From NCBI GenBank assembly GCA_016858145.1, contig JAEHOE010000050.1:310001-374000 (forward strand): DNA of 64,000 nt. Reading direction: 5' to 3'. Positions 47,631-59,845 of the stretch are shown here, piece by piece; the stretch's first letter is position 1, and each line of letters opens with the position of its first letter. The notes under the pieces are model-generated. The model was not told where the DNA came from, did no database searches, and saw nothing but the letters and a program-made list of their open reading frames with translations. Source of the stretch: Edaphochlamys debaryana (Eukaryota; Chlorophyta; Chlorophyceae; Chlamydomonadales). Position numbers and translations under genes: made by a program.

Positions 47631-50600
47631 GTGCTCACTAGCCTGCAGAGCGCATGCGTCAAGCGCCGTCAGGCGCCTCGAGGCGGGATCGTGCGGGTGG
47701 GTGTCGTCCCTGCGGGAGAGGTGTGGTCAGGGTGTGGTGGGTGCGGGATCCCCCTTCCGCGCTGCCTCCGCTTTGCAGGCCTGCTTCAGGGCCTAAATTC
47801 TTACATTCACTTGGACGTCCCCGTTCATGCTAGGCCTCTTGGTGACACAAGCCCTCAACAAGCCCTCGCATTCTCGGGTCAGCGCCCTGACGGTTGGTGC
47901 CGAACGGCCGGCGACACGTACAGTCCTTGCTTGGCGATGCCCAGACCAGCTGGCAGACGTGAGCATAGCAGGCCCGGCGTCATCGCGGGGCGCGGTAACG
48001 CGCGCGATGCGCGCCGAGAGCAGCAGCAGCAAGCCTCACCCGCGATCAACGTGCTGCGAAAGCATCTCGCACGCTGGACGGAGAGACTGCTAGAGCTACA
48101 AGAGAGTGCCGGGCCTGCGAGCTTACAGCTCAGCTACGATGAGCTCAGGGACATGCAGGCTGCGCTCGAAGCTGCGGAGCGGACGGTCGAAAGCGAGGAA
48201 CCGCAACACAGCTCTGCCGCTCGAGCTATCCTGGGCGACGAGCGGCTTTGTGTGTCGCTGCTGCGGTTGGTGGCGTTCGCGGTGCGGCTCCCGGCGCCGG
48301 ACGGCGGGGGTGCCGACACGCTCAGGCGCCACCAGCAACGGGCGGTCGGTCACGCCGCGTGCCGCCTCGCAGCCGTCGTGCTGGCGGCGCCCGCAGATTG
48401 CTACCCCGAGGCGCAGCAAAGCTTCGCTGAAGCCCTGCTGCAGACCCAGACGCTGCACGCAGCGGCACGACAGCTCGCCGCCTGCGCCGCTGCGCTCAAG
48501 CCGGGCCCGGCGCCGCCCAGCCCAGCGCTGTGCGTCGCCTGCTTGCGCTGTGTCACGCAAGCGCTCTCCGCCGTATCTAGCATAGCCAGCCTGACGTCAT
48601 GCAAAAGCACCCATGAGGCGCTAGCCGGCGACCTGGCGGCCACCCACTTGCTCGACCACGCCGCCCGGGTGCTGCTGCTCGCCAAGGCCGGCTCTGGCGC
48701 TGAAGGCCGCAGCGCGTGCGGCTCCTTCGGAATGGCATTCACCAGCCTCATGGCACTACTTCCCAGAGGGGTGAGCTCGTCCGGGTCCGCAGAGCCTCTG
48801 GTTGTCAGCAGTTTGCGCCAGGTCCTCACCGGCCCCTGCGTGCGGCACGCGGTGTTGGCATTGGGGGTGGAGGCCCTGGGCGAGCTGGAGGGCGGGCCGG
48901 AGGAGCACGGAGGCGGCCCCTGCGCCTGCCTGGGGCTAAGCGCCGCGGCGCAGGCTAACCAGGCTTCAAGCTGGGAGCTGAGTACACTCGTGCATGTGCT
49001 GGCGGTGGACCTTCGCGAGGCGGCCTTTCCTTGGGGCATCACCCGCGGGGCCCAGCCCGGCGCTGTTGGCTGCCCCCGCCCCCGCACGGCACTACGGCTG
49101 CTGCTGCGGCTGGGGTCAGCAGTCGCGCGAGATGCGTAGGGCGGGGGCCAGGCGGCAGGGCCGTCGGAGGGCGGCGGGGCAGGCGGCAGCGGGAGCGGCG
49201 CAGGTGCCGGGGGGCACAGCGGCGGAGCCCCTGCCATGGCCGCTCGGCTCGATTCTCGGTACGGCGGCTCCCTGCCGGAGGCCATACTCGGGGGCATCAT
49301 GGGGCGCCTCCTGGCTTGCCCGCATCCTTGGCAGGTCAGCACACGTGCAGCTTGGCCCTAGGAGGCCTAGCTAGGCTCCCTGAAGCTTCTTTGCGGGACG
49401 TGTCCACAGCTTCTGGCCTTACGTTCCTTGCTTGGTTGACGTCGTAGTCTGCCTGTTGATTACCGGTACGCATGGCCAACGCGTCGGGTACAGCACAACA
49501 CCGCCCCTGCCATGCGCCCCGTTCACCAGGGCCCCTGGCCAGGCCTGGTCGAGGACACGTGGCGCCTTGCGGCGGCGCTGCTGCGGCGGGAGGTGCTGTG
49601 CCCAGGCGCCATGGTCCTCCTCGAGAGCTTTCAGACCAGCTTCGGAGAACACCTGGGAGCGCTGCTGCATTTGTGCTGCAGGGAGCTGACGGTTGCGGAT
49701 GATAGAGGTAGGGAACGGAGGGAAGTAGGACGAACGGGCTGGCAAATCACGACGCCATCCTCGCTTTCCTTGGCTCGTACAAAAGTCAGTAAAAGTGCTC
49801 CTTGCCCGACCCCTGTTCCCTCAGGCTTATGCATCCTCCCGCCCGCGCCCCCGCCGGGCCTGTCACCGGCGCTGGCGGGCGGCGCGCTGCCCCTCCTGGA
49901 GCGCCTGCTGCGCCGGGCCGGCGAGGACCCGGCTGGGCCCGAGGCCTCCATCCTCTACCACGCCGCATACCACGAGGCGCTGCTGCCCCTGCTGGCCCAC
50001 GGCGAGCCGCTGCAGGCGGGGGCCCTGGTGGCCACCGTCACCAAGCTGCTGCGGAGGGCGGAGCCGCTTGCTATGATGGGTGAGGGGGTGGGGGCCATGG
50101 GCCTCTGTATGGCGTACCCTGTCTTAACCCGAGTGGTTGACTGCGGGGAGGCCGTCCAGCTGCCTGTTGCGGCCTCCCCTTCGCGTGGCGCCCCCTCCGC
50201 CTCCCCCGCCGCCGGCCGTGTGGCCCTGGTGCTGTCCCTGGCCCTCCCCGAGTGGCTGCCGGAGCTGTCCCGCCTGGTGCGGCAGGCAGCGGCGGTCGAC
50301 GAGGCGGCGTGGGCGGAGGAGCAGGCGTGGGCGCGACGGACCGCAGCAGCAAGCGGCGGCGGTGGCAGCAGCCGCGGGGGCGGGGGCCGGGCGGAGGTCG
50401 CGGACGTGCCCGCCGTTCCTCCTGCTCCGGCAGGGGACCTGGGAGCGCTCATGAAATGGATGGTGGCAGTATTATACCACCTTGCACAAGCTATGGTCCT
50501 GGCGGACGGTTCTGTACCCTCGGCTTGCTCCGACATGGGGAAGGATGACTCCTGGTGGTGGGGGTCGGTCCTGGAGGCGAGCGACGTGTTTGGGCTGGTG

Positions 50601-51152
50601 GGGTCGGGTCTGCGGCTGCTCGAGCGGCGCAGGCCCTGCCCCCAGGCATGGTACTTCCTGTACGAGCTGATCTCCTCTATGGCGATCCGCCTGTTTGCGC
50701 TGTGGCCGGAGTGCGCTTATGAGGCCTTACGTGCCCACGACCCGCCGTCCGCCTGCTGGCGCCCGGAGGCGGTGCGGGCGCTTGGGGCGGTGATGCGGGG
50801 CCTGGGCGCGCGCCCGCGCACTCTGGAGGGCCTTGAAGTCATGGCCGAGTGTCTGGAGGCGTGGGCAGCGGGCGAGGAGGCCGAAGAGCTACCTGAAGAC
50901 CTACCCCAGGCAGGGACGGCCTGGTGGGCCCCGCTGCTGGTGCCGCCGGCCGAGGCGCGCCGCCGCCTGGGCCTGCCGCCCGCCTGCTCCAGCCCCGCCT
51001 GTGCCAGCCTGGCGGGCGACAGCGAGGCGGGGTTGCGGCGGCAGCAGTGCGGGCGCTGCGGGCGGGCGTCGTACTGCTGCCGGGAGTGCCAGGTGGCGCA
51101 CTGGAAGGCGGGTCACAAGGAGGCGTGCGGCAAGGCCGCGGCAGACGAGTGA
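47631..51152 (+). CDS. MYND zinc-finger protein
   Basis: Large protein with a C-terminal MYND finger (about 50985-51130): CSSPAC, then QQCGRCGRASYCCRECQVA and HWKAGHKEAC. MYND fingers bind Pro-rich partner peptides; the partner is unknown. The long helical upstream region (from INVLRKHLARWTERLLELQE, about 48045) is Ala/Leu-rich and resembles the variable N termini of algal MYND proteins. The frame is open from 47631 but meets TAG at 49137; the same frame then continues as coding-like sequence (AMAARLDSRYGGSLPEAILG) to a donor near 49331. The next exon starts before about 49512 and runs to TGA at 51152, with likely introns at 49706-49824 and 50080-50136. The true start may be 47937 or later. 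Either a short intron hides the TAG or this is a premature stop. Confidence 0.72.
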
Positions 51153-51703
51153 GGGCTTTGGGCGGGGCGATGGAATCATGTATGGAAGTGGGAAGCTACG
51201 TATATGAAGTTGGGGCTGGCATTACCGGTGCACTTGGTGATGAGCATCCGACGCTGTGTGGCCGGGGGCCCTGCGCCTGAGGTTACGTGTGGTGGTGGTG
51301 GGGAGTATTGTACTGACTCTGGCTCTGTCCAGTGGGCAGGGCTAGAAGGCATGGCGAAGGCATGGGCATGGCCCCAGACAACATGATCGAGGCATTCGGG
51401 GGATAGAATTGGCCCAGGTATCAGCGACAAGTGCAGTGCCAGTGCAAGAAGGCGTGCTTGGCTGCCGTCCCCAGTCATCGAGCGGGCCAGGGAGGATCGG
51501 GGTTAGGATCTAGGAATCAATTGCATCAGCCCTGCCGTATGTCTGTGTGGGCGGTGTACCATACATGTCCGGGCGATTGGGGCACTGAGTGGGCGCTGTT
51601 CCCTATGAAATGGCCAGCAGCTGAGGTGTGCGACGGGGCTGAGGCAAGGATTGAGTTGTTGGAGGTCTGACAAACACGGCGGGCGGGTGAAGCTGTCGGT
51701 GTC
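51153..51703. other. Convergent intergenic region between MYND and GT71 genes
   Basis: 551 bp with two facing 3' ends. No ORF or repeat worth calling. Confidence 0.5.
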
Positions 51704-54700
51704 TCATCGGGTCCTGCCCCGCACCAGCTCCGGCCAACCGGCCCCCGACACCGCCGCCGCCAGCACCCACTCGTGCGCTTTGTAGGCCTCCGCCAGCACA
51801 CGCAGCAGCCCCCTGCCATCGCCGCCCTCTCCTGTGCCCTTGCCGCCGCCCCGCCAGCCGCCGCCCACTACCCCAGCGCCACCGCTGCCCTGAAGCCCCC
51901 TGCCTCCGCCACCCGCCCACACCAGCTCCCGCCACTCCGGCGGCTCCCCGTGCCCACCTCCGCACCTCCCAGCCTCGTACGACACCCCATGCCCGCCGCT
52001 TTCCGCCCTTGTGCCGTTGCCGTGCTCCCAGCGGCCCCCGCCCCCGCAGCGACACCCCCAGCCCTGCTCGCTCACGGCAGCCGCCACGGGTGCCGCCACA
52101 CACACCGCCAGAGCCGGCAGGGGCGGCGGAGGCGGGGGCCAGACCCCGCTGACGCCAGCGCTGTCCACAACTCCGGTGGGCTGAGCTGCGGCCTGCCGCC
52201 TCGCCTCACTTGGCGATGCCTCTGGCTGGTAGGGCGCCTCGAGGGCCTCGTGTGAGAGGCGGGAACGCATGAGCGCCGCCTGCAGGGCCGGCCAGCGGGG
52301 CACACTTGCAGGCATTGTCGCGGGCTTTTGGGGTGACGTTGGCATCTGGGTCGAGACGATGCCGAGCGCCTCCGCCAGCGCAGCGGCCAACGCAGCGTCG
52401 CCCAGCGACCACGGCGGAGCTATCGCCTCCGCCTTAGCCGCCGCCGAGGCTGCTGCTGCTGCCGTCGCCGCCGCCCTTGCAACTGAGGCGAGGCCCGCGG
52501 ACTCTCTAGAGTCATACGTCACACCAGCCGCCCTCACCGCTCCCTGTGTAACCGCCGCAACCCTCGCCTGCATGGCACCAACCAGGGCCGGCGCACACGC
52601 GACATGCATGGCGGCGGCGGCGCTGTCGGCTGTGGGCAGCCCGGCGGCGGCGCCACGGATCAGATCGCCGTACGCCGGCGGATCGCAGTCACGGCGGCCC
52701 AGCTGCCGCCGACGCTGGCGCGTGTGGCGCCGGCGCTGCCAGGGCCCTGACCGGGCGGTCTTGTTGCTGCTCGGAGGGGCGTCTGCAGTCCCAGCATGGC
52801 TACCCTCCCAGCGCCCTGAGAGGTCCCCGTCCGACATGACGGGTTGATGGGACGCGAAGGGTGCAGGCCGCGGTGGCCGCACGGGCTGACGGTTGACTGT
52901 AGGGTACGGCAGCAGCCGTACGGCGGAGTGCGGAACCACGTGCTCCCACCAAACGCCCTGTGGTACGGGGATCACAAACATGGTGTCTGCAGCCCTAGCC
53001 CGGGCGCTGTAGCATGCTCGAGCACAAGAGCTCCGGTGGCCCTGCCCCTTCCGGGTCTGAACCCCAACGTTTCCGCGAGACATCAGACCCCGTGACTCAG
53101 CCTTCCGCCTGCCCCCGCCGCCCCACCTTGGTGGGTCCCCGCGAGTCGTGTGCCAAGTAGAACTCGCACCAGCTGCGAGAGGTGCAAGAAAATCGAAGGG
53201 AGAAAGAGGCATGCAAGGAGTGGCATTGGTTCCGCAGGCCATGGACGTATGGAGGCAGGACCTAGAACGGGCAGCAGGCTCTCTTTCTCACCCCAAAACA
53301 TGACTTCAGCAAGGGCAACGCAGCATGGACTTATGGTTGATGCCATTTGCTAACCCTTGCCCCGAGCCCCGCTCGCACGCACCTCCTGGGCAGCGGCCCC
53401 GTGAGCAGCTGCACGGGCCAGGCCCGCTCCGCCTCCTCCTGCTCCTCCTCCTCCACATCCGCCTCCGCGCCCGAACCCCCGCTCTGGCCCCGCTCCGCCT
53501 CCACCTCCTCCTTCCCACCCGCCTCCGCACCTCCGCCCTCGCCCCTGCTGCGCTCCCGGGCCGGCGCCGCGGGCCACTTGTTCATGGTGCGGTGCAGCAG
53601 CAGCGGCGCACCGGAGGCTGGGTGGTGCTGCGTGAAGCCCACCAGCTGCCAGCCGGAGCCGGGGGGCGGGGGCGGTGGTGGCGGTGGAGGGGGTGGAGGA
53701 AGCGGTTGGGGCGGGGACGTGGGGCCGGCGGAGGAGTTGGGGGCTGGTGGGGAGGCTGGTGGTGGAGGCGGGGGCTTGTACTCGAGCGCGCCGCGGCCCC
53801 AGTGGAAGGCGCCGCCTGGGGTGGACGTGACGGGTAGACGGAAGAGTCAGGGGCAGGGCAGGTGCGAGGAGGCCCGAGGGCTGGCTCCAGACGAGCGACC
53901 GCAGCAAGCAACTCCTTACGGCCTGGGTCCACGGATCTACGGTTCCATCACCACACGCCCATGCCCCTGGACTACGCAAGTGCCCTCCGCCCGCCCCCGC
54001 GCCCACCCGGCGGCGTGTCGACCTGCGCGTAGCAGTGCGCCTTGCCCGCGGCCGCGAAGGCCGCCGCAAAGGTGTCCTTGTCGCCGTGCAGGTGGGAGTG
54101 GTAGAGGCGGTCAGCGAAGGAGTTCAGCCACCTGTGGGGGGAAGAGGAGGGCGGGTGTGACAGCGGGTGGAGGCGATGCGGGGCGCGGGCGCGGGGGGGC
54201 GCCCAAGGGGCCGCGATGCCCAGCGCTCACGTTGCCTCCACCCTGCCGGCCGAAGGCCGGTGCCGGTCTGGACCCCAAACCACTCGACCGCTCAGTGCTG
54301 AGACCTTTCGACCCCGCTTGCCACTCACCACAGGCGCTCCACAACGTCCGCGTGTGCCCCCAGGTCCAAAAGGACCAGCCCCGACTCGGCGTCGCGCGCA
54401 CCCCAGGGGTGGCGGGGCGGGGCAGAGGAGGGGGAGCCGGCGGCGGCGGAGGGGCGCTCGGGGGCGGGGGCGCGGGTGCTGCCGCCGGATCCGAGCCAGG
54501 GCCCGGCGCCCTCGGGATGGAGGCCCAGGGCAACCTGCGGGTTTCCCGGGGGTGAGGAGAGCGTATTGAATGAAGGCAAGTGAGCAGCAGCTTCTTCCCG
54601 GCGTGCAGCTCCGCTCCCAAAGGCCCCCTGTTCCCGTCCGAACCAGCTCCATCCATTCACCCCACCACGGGTACTCACCCGCGCGGCCGTTGGCTCCAGC

Positions 54701-57320
54701 CCGGCCTTCTCATACGCCGCCGGCCCCACCCACCCCCGCCACGCGTCCGGCCACACCACCACGCCGCTGCCGCCCCCGCGGAGCACCCTGTCGCCGGCGG
54801 AGCCCTCCTGACCGTCAGCCTGCGCCGCCTCCGCCTCCCGCTGCGCCGCCAGGGGCCCCTTGTGAGCACCGGGCGGCACCTCAGCCGCCTCCAGCCCTTC
54901 CCCACCTCCACTCTCCCCGGTGTCACGCACCGTCCCTTCCTCCCCCTCCACCAGCACGCCTCCGCCTTCATCTCCTCCATCCTCCCCATCGAGCAGGGGC
55001 CCCAGCAGCCCGAACGCCGCCCCCGGGTGCGCCAGCGGCAGGGCGTCAGCGTCCCACAGCGCAACCCGCCGGAACAGGCGCAGGCGGGCGGCGGCGTGCA
55101 GCGCATAGACCTTGGCGGCCCAGTGGCCCAGGGAGGGGGGCCTGGCGGAGGAGGTGAGGTGGACCCGAGGTGGGTGGTCGGGAAGACCGTTTGGGGCCTG
55201 GGGTTGTAGGAATGCAACAGCAGGGGCGTGCAGCCCGCACGCAAGTGTGAGGTTACGATTAGGACTTGCAAGATGGGGGCAACAGCAACCCTCCCCCAGC
55301 CCATCCTTGCCTGCGGTGGTGGCGCGGGTAGGGCATGCGGGACAGGTCCAGCCCCCACACGGGGCCCAGGCCCTCGGCCCGCAGCGCACGGATGAAGCGA
55401 GACCCTCCCGCCTCGCCCTCGCCCTCGCTGGCGCCCTCCTCCACGCCGTTGACTCCGCCCCTGCCCTCGCCCCCGCCGCTCCGAGAGGCGTTGGCCCCAG
55501 GCGCCGGCCCATGTCCGGCGGCTGCGACTGACCCCGGCATCTCCTCCAGTCCCGCCCAGGCCAGGAGCAGGGGCAGGCGGCAGCGCAGGTGCAGCCGGAG
55601 CACCTGGGGGCGCGGCACCCGGGTGGGTTGGCGCAAGGGTAGAGGTAGGGACGGGAAGAGCGGATGGGGCTGCACCGCCGCTACCGCATTCACCAATCTT
55701 TGCCCATTTGGCTAATTGTGTTCCCGCCGGCTGGCTGCTGCCGTTCACGGAGCACATTGGGCCGAGCCCGGGCCAAAACTACCGCGAGTTGCTGCTGGTC
55801 AGGGTAACCGTTTGCCCTCACCAAGACTACCCCCCAGCCGCCGGAGAGCTGAACGTCATGGCCGGTAACCGCCCATTGTCCACGGCCCCGAAGGTAATCG
55901 AAGGTAACATGCGCTCTACGTGCTGGGGTATTCCTGGGCGGGACTGCTTTGCTCGTTGCTTCTATACCCTGTCGCATCCGGCTGGTGGGCCAGACCCGGC
56001 TAGTTGCACGTTGCATTTACCCCCCATGACATACCCCGGTTCACCACCCACGTACACAAGCACCGGCCGCTTACCCGCAGCAGCACGACGGCGTTGGTCA
56101 GCAGCCGGGGCCCGCCAGCCGCCACCACAATACCCTCCCTCCAGCCGACGCTCGCCCCGGGCCCGCCTGGGCCCGCCCTTTCCGCCGCTGCGGCTCGCCC
56201 CGGGCCTGGGCCTGGGCCCCGTCCGTCCGCCTCCCCGGGGGAGAAGCCGTCCAGACTGCCCACCAGCAGCGCCAGCAGCGCCTCCCGCTCATCGTCCTCG
56301 CCCTGGCCACCGTCCACACTCGCATGGCCCGCTGCCTGATGCGGGCGCTCGTGGTCGTGTGAAGGACCAGCGCTGTGCGGCCTCTCATGGCCGCCCTGCC
56401 GCCCCGCACGTTCCCGTACGGCACCCCAGTCCTGGGCGGTGGAGGTATTGCCGCCGGCCGGGGCTGGGCCTGATGGGCCTGATGCGGCTGCTGGGCGTGG
56501 GCCCGCTGGGGCCCGGCCCAGGCCCCTCAGCAGCGCCACGTGGCGGCGGAAGGCGGGGGAGGCCAGGAAGGCGTCCACTTGACACCTGTGTGGTTGGGGG
56601 GTGCGGGGTGAAAAGGCAGGGAGGGGGTGCGCTCGGTGCCAGTGGAAAGGGAAGGGGAGGATCCTGTGTTAGGAGGCCTGTCCCTAAACCCTAAGGCCTG
56701 TGAGGGCAGCGGTTGAGGACAAAGTTTGGCGAGGGGAGGCTCTGTGTCAGTGTCTGTGTCTGTGTCGGTGAACGGATGCAAGCAAGGTTGGGGCACAATG
56801 CCCACCCCAACGCATCCTACCCTTCGGTCCTCCATTCTTACTCACCCAGCCTCCGCCATGTCTTCATCAGGTACGGCGCGCAGGTACGGATGTACGACAC
56901 CTGGCTGCTGTGTGTTGCCGTACAGGGGCTCCATGCAGGGCGGCAGGGGAGCTGGGCCTGCAGGGTGGTAGTGGGCAGGGGCAACGGTGGGCCGCCCAAC
57001 AGTGCCCTTCGCGCCTCAACCCCAGGCCACCCTTCCGCCCGCGCCCCCACCTGCGGCGCCAAGGTGCTCCTTTGCCTCTGTATCGGCCTGCGGCGATAGT
57101 CAGCAGGATTGACCCAGCGGCAGAACGGTCTCAGACCCCGAATGGTCTCGCCTGTCGGCGGTCAGGCCGCCCCCAAGTCCTGTGGCCGACCCCGACCCCG
57201 ACCCACCGGCGCCGTCAGCGCGAGGGTGGCCGCCACCGCCACCGCCCAAGCGAGAGCCAGGGCCGCAGCCGCAAGTGGCCGCTGCGGCCTCCAGCGGGCC
57301 TGCACTCGCCGCGGGGACAT
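51704..57320 (-). CDS. GT71/MNN1-like alpha-mannosyltransferase, type II membrane protein
   Basis: About ten exons, roughly 1,190 residues. Exon 1 (57320-57207) encodes MSPRRVQARWRPQRP and a hydrophobic anchor (LAAAALALAWAVAVAATLAL), a classic type II signal anchor. Small exons follow at 57087-57051 and 56957-56846. The catalytic part has GIVVAAGGPRLLTNAVVLLR, HLRCRLPLLLAWAGLEEM, HWAAKVYALHAA, RRVALWDADALPLAHPG (the DAD metal site), VVVWPDAWRGW, ESGLVLLDLGAHADVVERLW, NSFADRLYHSHLHGDKDTF, FHWGRG and LVGFTQHHPASGAPLLLHRT. This order fits the fungal MNN1-type family, which adds mannose to glycans in the Golgi; sugar and linkage are inferred. The last exon (52994-51704) holds GVWWEHVVPHSAVRLLPYP and a long Ala/Gly-rich tail. 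The intron after 55311 appears GC-AG. Acidic and poly-Pro inserts lie at 53450-53770. Confidence 0.8.
55981..55999. repeat. Dispersed 19-bp repeat, copy 2
   Basis: Identical to 11919-11937. It lies in the intron between exons ending 56074 and starting 55603 of the GT71 gene. Confidence 0.5.
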
Positions 57321-57823
57321 CGCTGATAGCCGGGCTCGGCGGGGCGCCGGGCGGGGCTGAGCACCGCGGACGCGCCGGGCCCGGGCGCAGGAGAGCGAAG
57401 TGTTGCGTCAAAAGGCTCAGCGAAGGAGGCGGCCGAGGGAAGGACCCGCGGGGTTACCGTGTTCACGTTGGCTGCGCTGGCTGTGGGGGGGCTGCGTGGT
57501 CTCAGCGGCTGGCTGGGCGTGGTCGTGTGGGGGCTAGCTGGGACATCGGCCACTGACTAGGTGCTGGAGCGTTACACGGTGGGGCGGCGCGCTCTGCCGT
57601 GCCGCCGCCGTACCCCCCGCCTTGCAGCCCCGCTCCTGCAGCCCCGCCGCCCAGCCATCCCTGCGCCGTCCTGCCACCGTCTCCTGTCAGTGTCCGGCTG
57701 TCCCCCTTGCCGCTCCGCTCCCCGCGCATGCCTTCCTCCCGCTGCCCCCACGCGGCTCCCGGCCCCCTGCATCCACCCCCGCCCCAGGCCTCCACCTCCG
57801 TCCCCCAGGCGCTCCCCCATGCC
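57321..57823. other. Intergenic region between GT71 start and CUE gene end
   Basis: 503 bp. It contains the GT71 upstream region and the 3' flank of the CUE-like gene, with a TGTAA on the minus strand at 57574-57578 about 250 bases after that gene's stop. Confidence 0.4.
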
Positions 57824-59845
57824 TCACATGAACCCCTTCCCCCGCTTGCCCTTGGTGTAGACCTTGCCCCTGCTGCCGCCGTCCCACTCCTCCCCGACCT
57901 TCTCGATGATGAACTTCTCGCCCTTGTTGGACACCACGCGGCCCTCCAGGTAGCGGACCTGGGGGGAAGAGGAGGGACCACACGGTGTCACACGGTGACC
58001 TGGCGTGGTAGGTAATGACACCCAAACTACCCCCTGGCCCCGCCAACCCGCCGGCCTGCGCCCCTCTACCGCGCCCCTTGAGCTTCCCCTCCTACCCCTG
58101 CCTCCTCCCTCCCTGGACGCCCCACTCGACCTCTCTCTGCCTCTCCACACTCTCTACCTATCGTCCGTTCCTACCTTGGGCTTGCCCTCCTCCTTGCCCG
58201 ACCACGCCTCCAGCGCGGGGGCCCGGGCGCCCTTCTTGGGGTCGCGCGGGACCGCCACGGGACACAGGTCCCACCTGCGGGGCGAGTGGGTGACATCGCG
58301 CCGGATGAGAGAACACAGCTTCCGCCCCCTGGGCGATGCAAGGGATGCCACGCCTGCCTAAACTGCCACCACCCAGAGCCCTATCCAGTCCCTCCTCAGT
58401 ACGGTACCCAGCCCCTGGGCGACGACCCAGCGCCCTTGTCAATCGGCGGCTTCTACCACGTATCCAGCAACGCCCATCCACCCTAATGCTTACGCCCTGT
58501 CCCGAGTGCCCACAGCATGATCTGCACCCAAGTTCCCGGCCTGCTCCTGGCTTTCCGCCCCTGCCACACACACCCTGGGTGCCCATTGCTCCTCCACCAC
58601 CTCCGTCCCCGCCCCACTCCGCTCCGCTCCGCCCCTGCCCCCCCGACCCCCCCACCCCGAGGCCCCCGACCCACTTGGTAAGGATTGCCTGCTTGTTGCG
58701 CTCCGTCAGCAGCCGAGCCTCGGCCTGCCGCCGCGCCTCCGCCGCGGCCTGGGCGCGCCAGGCGCCCTCCTCCGCCCCCAGCTCCTCCTCCCCTGCGTCT
58801 AGGAGCCAAGCGGCCGCAGCCTGCAGGCGTGCAGGGGTAGGGGTGGGAGGGTGGCGGCCGCTCAGGGAAGAGGTTGGAAGGGGGCTGGCGGGCCAGCGGT
58901 GCGACCCCGGGATCGTGTGCCGGCCCTACAAGGCTATTGCTCATGGGCCTCCCTCTCATCACACCGATGGCGTTCGTTGGGGCTACCGTCGGCCCCTGCC
59001 CGCCCTGCGCCGTCCCCTGCCCCGCTTCACCTGCGCGTCACCTCCGAACCGCCTTTCCAGCGCGAACGCCAGGAAATCTAGATCCAGCCGCCCTCCACAC
59101 AGCTCTCCCAGGTCCCGTACGGCATCCGACACGCCGCCGCCCGCGCCCGCGCCTGCGTCCCCCTCGCCGGCCGGAGCCACATTCTCTCGAGACGAGGAGA
59201 AGGAAGCTGACGCGGTGGCGGGATCATTGCTAGATCCAGATCCAGATCCAGATCGGGAGAAGGACAGCGCCAGGTCGCTGAGCTGCCTGGTTGTGGCGAC
59301 CACAGCGGCCGCGCCGGAGGCCGTTGCGCCACCGGCATGGCGGGAAGGGGCGGCCTGTGCGGCTGCCCGCGCCTGCGGACAGGGCGGGGGGTGGGACACA
59401 TGGCCGTGTGTTGAGCCAGGCCCAAGCGGAAAGTCTCTGTATGCAGCCGTGTTGGCCTGGAAGGTTTTGAACCGGCCGGATGTGCCCACCTGCAGGAGGA
59501 TGGATGTGAGCTTCGTCTGGCGCTCGAGCGGGTCCACGCCCTCGTAGGCCGCCCCGCACGCCCCTGCCAGGAGCAGGTCGAGGTGCTCGATGTGGTCTGC
59601 GTTCAAGATGCCAGTTGCGAGTAAGGCAAGGGCTGGGGTGGGGGTGCCGGGGTTGCGAGGGAGGGTGCTCACCTTAGCAAGGGCCCCGACCACACCCGCC
59701 CCTTACCAGCATCCTCCTCCCCATCCTCTGCGACAGCTTCGCACAGCGTGCTCACTGCATACTCTAGAACAGCATCATCAGGCTGCTCCGAGCAGCCCAG
59801 CGCGCGTAGCGTTGCCTCGAGCTGCTCTCTGCATTCGGCCGACAT
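57824..59845 (-). CDS. CUE-domain-like (CUEDC2/plant CUE type) protein
   Basis: Six exons: 59845-59707, 59596-59490, 59372-59031, 58820-58675, 58274 to about 58177, and 57958-57824 (TGA). The N-terminal MSAECREQLEATLRALGC and VLEYAVSTLCEAVAED, then DHIEHLDLLLAGACGA, make a helical region. A central Ala/Ser-rich linker follows (GSGSGSS from GATCCA repeats near 59235-59255). AAAWLLDAGEEELGAEEGAW and a charged helix (RRQAEARLLTERNKQAILTK) come next. The C terminus VRYLEGRVVSNKGEKFIIEK, ending KGKRGKGFM, resembles the C-terminal motif of plant CUE proteins and animal CUEDC2, which bind ubiquitin. The CUE fold itself is not obvious (no clear MFP motif), so the family rests mainly on the C terminus. 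Frames agree at all junctions checked. Confidence 0.75.

Noticed and set aside
49137..49139. Alternative genetic code with TAG as Gln
   Set aside because: HisA, PP4c, adenylate kinase and the F-box gene all end in TAG at the expected family position.
53347..54555. 402-codon plus-strand ORF
   Set aside because: It lies antisense to several GT71 exons that carry clear family motifs, and is open only because of GC bias.
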